64,000 nucleotides of DNA, taken from the NCBI RefSeq assembly GCF_914767665.1, contig NC_059501.1, forward strand, positions 37,920,501 through 37,984,500, given 5' to 3'. The position numbers were made by a program, and so were the translations under genes. Within the stretch, counting starts at the first letter, position 1, and the number at the start of each line of letters is the position of its first letter. Source of the stretch: Harmonia axyridis. Taxonomy: Eukaryota > Arthropoda > Insecta > Coleoptera > Coccinellidae. This document shows positions 56,586 through 64,000 of the stretch, piece by piece. Under the pieces are notes generated by a model that was not told the DNA's origin, ran no database searches, and worked only from the letters and a program-made list of their open reading frames with translations.

Positions 56586-58040
56586 AATTAAATATTCATA
56601 AGTCTCAGATTTTATAAATAATTGAGTTTAATATAAAGTATATGAAATAGATTAAGGTAAAAATTTGTCCTATAAAAATAAAAGGATCTTCAACTGGTTT
56701 AGCTCCAATTCATGTCAAAATTATTACTGTGACGATAAAATTTCAAAATATAATTTTATTAATATAATAAAAGCTGTTTCTTTTTATTATTTTGAAATTA
56801 ATAAAAGGTATAAAATAAAGAATTGCGATTGATATTACTAAAGCAATTACACCCCCAAGTTTATTGGGAAAAGAACGAAGAATTGCATAAGCAAATAAAA
56901 AGTATCATTCTGGTTGAATATGAGGAGGGGTGGAAAGAGGATTAGCTGGAATGAAATTATCAGGATCTCTTAATATATAAGGATATAATATAATAATATT
57001 TAAAATAAAAAATATTATAATAAGAAAACCTAAAATATCTTTAAAGGAAAAATATGGATGAAAACTAATTTTATCTAAATTAGAATTAGATCCTAAAGGA
57101 TTACTAGAGCCAGAGTTATGCAAAAATAGTAAGTGAATTATAATTAAAGCTGAAATAATAAAAGGTAAGATAAAATGAAATGAATAAAATCGGTTTAATG
57201 TAGCATTATCAACAGCAAAACCTCCTCATAGTCAAATAACGATAGAATTTCCTAGGTAAGGAATTGCAGAAACTAAATTAGTAATTACAGTTGCTCCTCA
57301 AAAAGATATTTGTCCTCAGGGAAGAACATAACCTAAAAAGGCAGTAGCTATAGATAGGAATAAAATAGTAGTTCCTGTTATTCAAGTTTCTGTAAGTTTG
57401 TAAGAAGCAAAATATAAGCCTCGTCTAATATGTAAGTATAAACATATAAAAAATAAAGAGGCTCCATTTGCATGAATTGTTCGTATTAATCATCCTATAT
57501 TTACGTCTCGACAGATATGAGTTACTCTATTGAAAGCTAAATCTACGTTAGCACAATAATGTATAGATAAAAATAATCCTGTAATAATTTGTATTATTAA
57601 ACATAAGCCTAATAAAGATCCAAAATTTCATAAATATTTCTAGCAGTTGATGATAAGTTATTAACCAACTATCCAGAGAAAAATAGAATTCAAGAAATAA
57701 TTCCAGGTAGAGAAAACTGTGGTCTATTATCATATTATTCACTTCGTTTCTTTGGAATGTTTTTTTTGCTCTGAAAAATCAAAAATTGAATGAAAAAATA
57801 TTAAAACATCTATATTAGTACTGCTTTAATTGTAATAAACTCACTTTCAGGAGTTCATTAGAAAAGCAGCTTTCAACTGACCAAAGATATGAAATAATTC
57901 TTTCCTCCATAACCCAGCAAACACTGGGAGGTAACTGTGAAGTACCATGGAAGTAACTTTGCAACTGGTGTAGGTAGGTCGATTAAAGAATTGTTAATAA
58001 TTTTCGTTAAAGAATTAATTTTTCGTATTGGTATTTTCAT
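56584..58040 (-). pseudogene. cob: cob (cytochrome b) numt, interrupted
   Basis: The start codon ATG is at 58040 and the first 25 codons (RKINSLTKIINNSLIDLPTP) run to about 57966. A 325-bp foreign insert (57641-57965) follows. The gene then resumes at WNFGSLLGLC near 57625 and runs through HYCANVDLAFNRVTHICRDV, then NGASLFFICLYLHIRRGLYF, PWGQMSFWGATVITNL, HNSGSSNPLGSNSN and PANPLSTPPHIQPEWYFLFA, ending WMFN and TAA (56586-56584), which overlaps trnS2 by 2 nt as in real insect mitogenomes. A few bases around 57640 are missing relative to the usual SNISxWW text. Confidence 0.88.
57641..57965. repeat. 325-bp insertion in the cob numt
   Basis: It separates two contiguous parts of cob. The ends GCAGTTGATGATAAGTTATT and (inverted) CCAGTTGCAAAGTTACTTCC are weakly inverted repeats, suggesting a MITE. 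No target duplication was identified. The minus-strand open frame that crosses it is a composite artefact. Confidence 0.55.
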
Positions 58041-58180
58041 ATTTAAATTGACGTAACGGTCCAAATTTTACTTTAGTAATTTTTACAACAGCAATTATTG
58101 TAATTAATAAATAAAAAATCAAAATTAAGTTATTACACTAATATTTTGATTAAAATTATAATTATTTTAAGTTTAATTAG
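58041..58180 (-). pseudogene. nad6: nad6 numt, C-terminal end
   Basis: Directly upstream of the cob start, the minus strand encodes NLILIFYLLIT, then VVKITKVKFGPLRQF in mitochondrial code. This is the typical end of NADH dehydrogenase subunit 6 (VVKIT...GPLR). Only the last 40 or so codons are recognisable. Confidence 0.7.
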
Positions 58181-59082
58181 TACATAGTTGAAAAAATTAT
58201 GTATAAAAATTTAGGATTTTCATAATATTCGAGTAATTTTCGAAAATTTCATATGAATGCTTAAGAGGAAAACGCTCATAAAAAAAAATCTATTTTTTTT
58301 TGTTAGAAATTTTAATTAAAAGAATTTTAAAAAAATGTGATATGGGAATTATCTAATAATTTTTTTTGAAAAATTTTTTGTTAGTAATTTGCCTTATTTC
58401 GTTCAAAAATTTTCTGAAAAATTGATAAAAATTTTTCAAAATTTATCAATTTTTAAAAATTTTGATGATTAGGGGAGGAAACATTTTTTTAATTTTTCAT
58501 AAATTTGATTTTTATATAATTTGAAAATTTTTAGAATAGATTAATTTAAACATTTTTAATTAAAATTGAAAATGTTTAGTTTCGGGGGGAACAAAATTAA
58601 TAAATTTTAAATTAAATTTATTTTGAAATTTTTATTAATTTAATTTTTGATCATTTTATTTAATAATAAAATTTATAATTTAATTTATTTAAATTATTGT
58701 ATTTATCAAGAATTTTTTAAATCCGATAATTTAAAATATTTTTGATATTTGGTAGGTTTCAGTTTATTATAAAATTTAGTTTATTAAAATTAAATTTGAA
58801 TAAAGCTATAACAGTCGGAAATACAAATTGTTTCAATTTAAGTTGTTTAGTATTGGATTTAGTGAGTAGGGTAGCACTGAATTTAAGGGTATAACTTGTA
58901 AATCCTTGGGGGAAAATTTTTTAATTTAGAGTTAAAAAGTTTAAGGTTTGGTTATTATCTAAGGGGACTATACTATGGTTATAGATTAGGTTGAATAGAA
59001 TGAGATAATTTTATTGAAAAAAAAAAAATAAAAAAAATGATAAAAAAGAAAAAAATAAATAATTAAGATAAGACTTCAGCTT
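58181..59082. other. Extremely A+T-rich tract of unknown origin
   Basis: No coding sense is visible. Long A/T runs are punctuated by G-runs (GGGGAGGAAAC near 58473, TTCGGGGGGAAC near 58582, CTTGGGGGAAAA near 58907) and a purine-rich A-tract at 59017-59060. It may be mitochondrial control-region or ribosomal sequence joined to the numt, or the gypsy 3' UTR; this could not be decided by eye. Confidence 0.4.
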
Positions 59083-59093
59083 AAGGGGAAAGA
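59083..59093 (+). promoter_or_regulatory. Polypurine tract of the LTR element
   Basis: AAGGGGAAAGA immediately precedes the TG of the 3' LTR, the normal position for plus-strand priming. Confidence 0.85.
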
Positions 59094-59245
59094 TGTAACA
59101 TAGTCAACATTGTAAATAGTTAGTTATTAAGAATTGCAAATGTAGAGACATAAATAAGATAGAAACAATAAATATAAAACTGCCTTATCAGTCATATGTG
59201 AATATCATTTAAAAACCTGAAGAAATCTCGCTCGACAACGTTACA
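59094..59245 (+). repeat. 3' LTR (152 bp, internally deleted)
   Basis: It starts TGTAACATAGTCAACATTGT and ends CTCGACAACGTTACA, followed by the target duplication ATAAT. Relative to the 227-bp 5' LTR it lacks about 75 bp including the TATAAATA box. Otherwise the two are nearly identical. Confidence 0.9.
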
Positions 59246-59300
59246 ATAATGACAGACCATAGAATATAAAATATTATTGTTCTATACTCAAAGTTCACGA

Positions 59301-60160
59301 CAAGAGCGTAGAAATAGAGGGATACTGGGGGTAATTACACACGGTGTTCCTAAATTGGAGATACAAATGAAAATGACAGATTTCCGGATCAGTTTAAGAA
59401 AAAAAGTCCTATAACATGAGTCCCCAAACATTTTGTTTTGAGTTTAAGTTTTTTTCTCGTATTACCTTCCCTTCACAAGATATTTAATATGAATTGGCCA
59501 TAGATATTCCAGTTTAAAGTTTTCACCATGTGATATGCTAATTTTGAATGCAAATCTACAGGGTGATATATTTTCTGGAAAGATGCCTGCTTCCTTCCTC
59601 CAAAACTATATTTTGGTGAATGGCTGTTAGTTTAGAAAAATGTAGAAAAGAAACTCTGGTCCAGTACTACACTTTTTGGTTTGTTATAGTTTTGTCGTAT
59701 CTGCTATCGATTTCGAGAAAAAATCTCTAGTAATCCTCAGGAAAATCCAAATTATTATAAAGATCCAGCTAGTTAGCTCTAATGAATACATTAATTTTAA
59801 GTTTTGGTATTTATTTACCTAATCTGTAGCGAAGATTAATAAATATTTGATAAACTGTACGACACACTAGAAACAACCTGTATATTGAAAGCAAAGCGTT
59901 TGTGGGCTCATATTCATGAAACTTTTTTTTTCTCAAAATTATCCAAGTAATTTCTCATTTTCCTTCGTAACTCTTATTTGAGAACACCCAGTATAAGGTA
60001 AGAACAACCGAATTAGTAACAACAAAAATTATTTCGAGTAATTTGAATAAATTTCATTATCAAACTTCTTTTTCTAACATTACAGATATGAATAAAAGTT
60101 ATCGTCAAAAATTTTTTTTTCGATTATCCCTCCCCAAGAAAAAAAAGATCTACGCCCTTG
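59301..60160. mobile_element. Second copy of the inner hAT-type family (860 bp)
   Basis: The ends CAAGAGCGTAGAAATAGAGG and (inverted) CAAGGGCGTAGATCTTTTTT are flanked by GTTCACGA/GTTCACAA (59293-59300 and 60161-60168, 7 of 8). The interior matches 55340-56160 in many places (AAATGAAAATGACAGATTTC, AAAGTCCTATAACATGA). It is non-coding, and shorter than the nested copy. Confidence 0.8.
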
Positions 60161-60168
60161 GTTCACAA

Positions 60169-60499
60169 GAGTCGAGAATTGAGAGAAATGTCAAATGTAA
60201 ACGATGTATGCGCCATCTGAAACAGACCGCGATCTCTCGAAATCAACTAGGTATAAATCTGAAAAATCTCCCGTTTTGTCTGAAAGTTTTATAGGTATAA
60301 GTAGACACACCAGGTTTTCTATGCATCTTACTCTGAGGTAGTAAGAATACGTCATTACTATTTTTATTTTCATTGTGTTGAAAAATATACTGCTCCACAA
60401 GAGTTAGGAATATCGTATTCAATCGTTTAAAAAAGTATGTAATCTTCGAGAAAATAGCTCTTAAATCATTTAAAACTCAATAACAACTTGAAATCGATC
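60169..60499. repeat. Dispersed repeat copy 2 and unassigned DNA
   Basis: About 60190-60360 is an inverted copy of the repeat at 33930-34140 (AGGTTTTCTATGCATCTTAC, then CTCTGAGGTA). The remainder shows no gene. Confidence 0.45.
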
Positions 60500-60984
60500 C
60501 AATAAAATCAGTATGAGACATTTCGTCAATCTGATCGCCTTTTTTCTGAAGTTGGGTTCTTTGCATATGCTTCATGAATGTTCTTATTTTGAAATGGAGT
60601 CAGTTTATCATACCTTATGTTTCTCTTCAAAAATAGAGAATACTTTAGGGATAATGTTCCAGGCCACTCCTATAATAATAGAAACAGCTATTATATCTAT
60701 CCTACCCACAGATTACCTGTAACAGAAAAAAGTGCCAAATATGTTTGCATGAAACTCTTCAATAAACTTCCATAGAATTTCAGACAAATCACCAGCCAAT
60801 ATGTATTTGAAAGGGAGATACAAAATTGCTAATGAACCTTGAGCCTTACACAATGCAGGATTTCCTAAATGCTTCTATTTAAATGTAAAATTGAAAAATG
60901 CTTCTGTTTTTCTATTTTTGACTGTATTTTCGTTCTGATTGTGGGATTTGCGAAAATAAATAATATTATTATTATTATCCCCGA
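60500..60984 (+). pseudogene. LINE 3' end, third member of the EPYxxQDFL group
   Basis: Translated pieces read AKYVCMKLFNKLP, then (shifted) NLEPYTMQDFLNA, comparable to YRCLLLYNHLPNET and DMEPYCLQDYLGNN at the end of the LINE ORF2 at 46219. The fragment ends with an (ATT)n tail at 60961-60979. 5'-truncated and frameshifted. Confidence 0.65.
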
Positions 60985-61260
60985 CTTTTGCCTATACACG
61001 TAGGATTTCTCCTCGCTGTCGGCTTTGTGAATATTTTATACTATTGTATTTCTTGGAAGGGTGAGATAAATAACGAACACTAGTTCACCTGTGGAGAAGC
61101 ACAACACAAAGAAGAGAGAGCTTTATTGGTAGACACAGAACAGTGGTTGAGAGAGATCATAGAAAAGTAAGCGTGTATTGAACACGGTATAAACCTAAAT
61201 TTTTAGATACATGATTCAATTTCAACAGGCTTCTCACTCCTCGCTAAGAGGAACATTCAC

Positions 61261-64000
61261 TCAGTCCCAGATATTTAAAATATCAGAAGGGTAGAGCTCG
61301 ATCGTGTCCGGTCCTTGTGGTCCCCCTGGTTTTCGTCGAACTTCTGGTCCTCTTACACGTGATCCTTGGACCTGTCCTTCGCTTCCTAGGAATTTTCTCA
61401 CCGTCCTTGCAATACCTAAAAGAACAGCTTTTTGCATTATATTGCAAATATATTCACTAAGTCCTAATTGCTTGATATTTTTCTAGAGTTTTTTGGGCAC
61501 TATTCCAGTTGTTGAGATGATAATTGGAATAGTTTTCGTTGATATAATTCCTCACTGACGCTTTATCTGAAATTCGAGGTCCCTATATTTTGAAATTTTT
61601 TCGACCTTCTTTTGGCGCAGGTTATTGTTATTTGGTATTGCTACGTCAACGAGTAATGCTGTATTTTGATGTTTATCGACTAGTAATATGTCTGGTCAAT
61701 TGTGAGGGACTGTTTTAATTAGTCGAAACTGTACGATTCCAGTACAGCTTATAGCGTTCGTTTTCCAGGATGGTTTCCGGTCGGTAATTGTAGTATGGCA
61801 CTTTTTCAGAATGAATTAGTGTAAATTTAGTTGCCATTTCTTGATCGTAGTAGATCGTATCGTATCTTTCCTACTGCATCGTGTCTCTCTTTATATTCAT
61901 TTCCTGCAAACATTTGACATCTTCCCGTGATATGTTGTATTGTCTCATTTGTTGGACACCCATCTCGGCATCGATCGTCAGTAATAGTTCGATCCTTTAT
62001 GATATGTCTGCAGTAATTTCTAGTTGAGATCACTTGATCTTTGATGGCTTAAAGAAAACCTTCCATTTCTGGGTACATTGCACCTGATGTGAGCCAATAG
62101 TTCGACGCTTCAATGTCGACATGATCCTGGTTCACCTCGTTGAAATGTCTTCCATGCAGGGGATTCTCTCTCCATCTTTGCAGTTTTTCTTGGTTTGTCT
62201 GGTGGTTGTATTAAAATTGCTTCTTGTGAAGTTGTAAAGGTGTTGATTCGTCTGCTTCACACAGTATTTTGTAGAACTCTGATGTACTTGCTTGATCTCT
62301 GAAGTATTCCCGTAGGCTTTCTATCTGCCCACTAGCAAGTTTCATGATGTCAGTTAGACCCCTGCCTCCCTTATTTCTCGGCAGTGTAGTCCTCTCAATG
62401 CTGCTTTTCGGATGGTGCTTGTTTGCTTTTGTCATCAACGTTCTCATTTTACGTTGCAAGTTTTCGATGTCTGTTTTGCTCTATGGAACTATACCTAATG
62501 AGTATGTTAGAATTGAACATGCATATGTGTTGATGGCTCTCGTCATGTTCCTGCTGTTGAGGTTTGTTTTTAAGATTTTTTCGGTTCTCCTGAAGAACTA
62601 AGTCTATAAGAGTCTATGAGTCTTGCTTCATTCTTTGGCGGTTGATTCGTCGGTTCTTTCTCATTCCAAGATATTTATAAAGATCATTCTACTTCATTGC
62701 TCCTATTTGTTGTCCATTTGCGAGAGTGATCGGTTCATCTTGTATTCTTCCTCTCACTATGCTAAGAGTAGTGACCAGTTGCACCATTTGCCTAAACATT
62801 GATTAAAATTTAAACATTCACAGAGAAATCAGAAAGTAATCAACGTTTAGGCAAATGGTGCAACTGGCCATAAGAATATTAAGCAGCATGAGTTTTTGTG
62901 CTCTCGTCGCCGAGCAGAGCCCTATATAATTTCTTCTTATGTAGGTACGTATTTGCCTTATTTTCAGTCGGGATTTTTTTTTACGCCTACTGATGAAGAA
63001 TCTGTGATTGAATTTAATTTCATCCGGCCATATACACACGATGCTGTGATTATAGCTAACCTCCGATAGGAGATGCACTGATTTTCTGCCGTATAATCCC
63101 TTGAATCTCTCGGTATTTAGTCTGGTCACTATTCTTTACCTGTCTTCGTTGTTCCATAAGATCAAGAATGTCATCTGTCATCCATTCTCTCCTTTTCTCC
63201 CTTCTTCTTACCGAATGTCTTTCCGCCGTTTCAGCAATGACTTGTTGTGCCAACCTCCATTTTTCCATTGGATCGGCCACAACTTCAATGTGTGTGTAGC
63301 TCTCATTGTAGAGATTGTTGTACATCCTGCTTTACGTTAGGGTCTTGCAGTCTTTTCATGTCTATTCTTTTACTGCTCTTTGCACTGCTCACCCTCTTCA
63401 GTCTCACTTTCAGTTGACATATTACCGGATTGTGATCAGAAGCAATATCAGCTCCAGGATAAGTTTTGGCTGACATGATTGAATTGCGGAATCTTTTATC
63501 AATTGTAGCATAATCTATTTGATTTCGAACTATTCTATCTTTTGTGTCTTCAGGTGATCTTCATGTATAAATTCGTCGAGTGGGCAATCGAAAAAGTGTG
63601 TTGCAAACAACCAGTTTATTCTCTCTACAAAACTCCACAAGACGATCACCTCTCTTATTCCTCTCTCCCAACCCGTAATCTCCGATTATGTCCTCTTCTC
63701 TTACTCTGCCAACCTTGCCATTGAAATCCCCGTTTATCAAAAACTTCGTTGCTTTTGGTATATTTCATTAGCTGGCTTAATTGTTCGTAGAAGTCTTCGA
63801 TCACATCGTCATTCCTATCTGCAGTTGGCGCGTATATTTGTATAATGTTTATATTGCGTGGGGTTGAGTTCAGTTGTATCAGTGCCATGCGATCAGAAGA
63901 TGGCACAAAGCTTCTAACGTATGGTTTCAATATCTTGTTGATTATTATCCCTACGCCATTCCAGTGTAGTGGCTCGTTATTTCCGGAGTAAAAGACAATG
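61261..64000 (-). pseudogene. Decayed LINE with APE nuclease N-terminus and restriction-like nuclease signature at the C-terminus
   Basis: Read on the minus strand from the window edge: YSGNNEPLHWNGVGIIINKI (edge), FVPSSDRMALIQLNSTPRNI followed by IIQIYAPTADRND, FNGKVG-like debris and TYPGADIASDHNPVICQLK, which is an APE-type endonuclease. Next is a linker (REWMTDDILDLMEQRRQVKN). The reverse-transcriptase core is deleted around 62870-63060. The text resumes with YLGMRKNRR..., TKANKHHPKSSIERTTLPRN and KGGRGLTDIM. A knuckle CRDGCPTNETIQHITGRC follows. Then RPDILLVDKHQNTALLVDVA (the Arg is a stop here) and IPNNNNL, a PD-x14-D pattern of restriction-like nucleases. It closes with MQKAVLLGIARTVRKFLG and a stop at 61261. 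Frameshifts and stops are many. It may be one element or two adjacent ones. Confidence 0.75.
62772..62870. repeat. 99-bp palindromic MITE
   Basis: The arms TGACCAGTTGCACCATTTGC and (inverted) TGGCCAGTTGCACCATTTGC continue through CTAAAC(A/G)TTGATTA, about 34 bp each, with a loop of about 30 bp. It lies inside the deleted middle of the surrounding LINE. Confidence 0.85.

Larger units (their letters stand above)
53868..58180. other. Nuclear mitochondrial DNA insertion (numt): nad1, trnS2, cob, nad6
   Basis: Segments encode mitochondrial proteins only when TGA is read as Trp, ATA as Met and AGA as Ser. They are in the conserved insect order and orientation: nad1 plus, trnS2 minus, cob minus, nad6 minus. 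Frameshifts, a hAT insertion in nad1 and a 325-bp insertion in cob show it is a nuclear copy. It lies between the gypsy integrase and its polypurine tract, so mitochondrial DNA entered the retrotransposon. The left edge (about 53868) and right edge (about 58180) are approximate. Confidence 0.88.
34231..59245 (+). mobile_element. Ty3/gypsy-type LTR retrotransposon, inflated to 25 kb by nested insertions
   Basis: The left LTR begins TGTAACATAGTCAACAT at 34231 and the right LTR (59094-59245) ends CGACAACGTTACA. The outer flanks carry the same 5-bp target duplication ATAAT (34226-34230 and 59246-59250), so both ends belong to one insertion event. A primer-binding site follows the left LTR, and a polypurine tract (AAGGGGAAAGA) precedes the right LTR. 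gag, protease, reverse transcriptase, RNase H and integrase remnants lie between in the gypsy order (integrase last). Everything else inside is later insertion: a P-like element, two LINEs, a partial duplication, mitochondrial DNA and hAT elements. No envelope-like ORF was found. The element is dead. Confidence 0.9.

Noticed and set aside
57548..57742. 64-codon minus-strand ORF across 57640
   Set aside because: It is a composite of the insert and out-of-frame cob numt sequence.
53868..58180. True mitochondrial genome contamination
   Set aside because: Frameshifts, a hAT insertion with exact target duplication inside nad1 and flanking gypsy sequence show it is nuclear DNA.
1..64000. CRISPR arrays, bacterial operons, phage genes, nuclear tRNA genes
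   Set aside because: No spaced direct-repeat array, no dense prokaryotic coding and no nuclear tRNA fold was found; the only tRNA is the mitochondrial trnS2 copy.

Overview
The window is nuclear DNA of an insect, most likely a beetle (the order is an inference). The evidence is A+T-rich DNA, small-intron host genes with insect-like proteins, a nuclear copy of mitochondrial DNA in the insect gene order (nad1, trnS2, cob, nad6) that reads in the invertebrate mitochondrial code, and a transposon load of mariner, hAT and P-like DNA elements, Penelope, LINEs and a Ty3/gypsy element. No bacterial, phage or CRISPR features were seen.

Host genes occupy the middle. A cytochrome c oxidase subunit 6C gene (COX6C, minus strand, coding 19669-19957) is divergently arranged with a glutathione synthetase gene (GSS, plus strand, coding 20583-30277). 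GSS contains two exons for the same substrate/Mg-ATP-binding segment (21972-22108 and 25274-25407). They have identical phases, so they look like mutually exclusive alternative exons. A second, diverged COX6C gene with the same intron position lies at 33471-33737 (minus). The two COX6C genes bracket GSS.

The left third (1-19 kb) holds intergenic DNA and mobile elements: a dead Tc1/mariner copy (2540-3434), a Penelope fragment whose inverted terminal repeats carry hammerhead-ribozyme motifs (4303-5086), an apparently intact mariner with perfect terminal repeats (7473-8772), several MITEs, and two large fold-back elements (14820-16323 and 16797-18495).

From 34226 to 59250, one Ty3/gypsy LTR retrotransposon, still bounded by its 5-bp target duplication ATAAT, has been inflated to 25 kb by nested insertions. 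These are a P-like (THAP) element in the 5' LTR, a Jockey-type LINE in the end of gag, a segmental duplication of about 4.9 kb, and a second LINE that carries 388 bp of 18S rRNA fused to its 5' end. A mitochondrial insertion lies downstream of pol and was itself hit by a hAT element containing another hAT element.

The right end (59.3-64 kb) has another copy of the inner hAT family, a LINE 3' end, and a decayed minus-strand LINE running off the window. That LINE has an APE-type nuclease at its N-terminus and a restriction-like nuclease signature at its C-terminus.

The observations most worth checking are the alternative GSS exons, the 18S rRNA-LINE chimera, the nested array including the mitochondrial insertion (with possible assembly duplication), the hammerhead motifs, and the COX6C paralogue.
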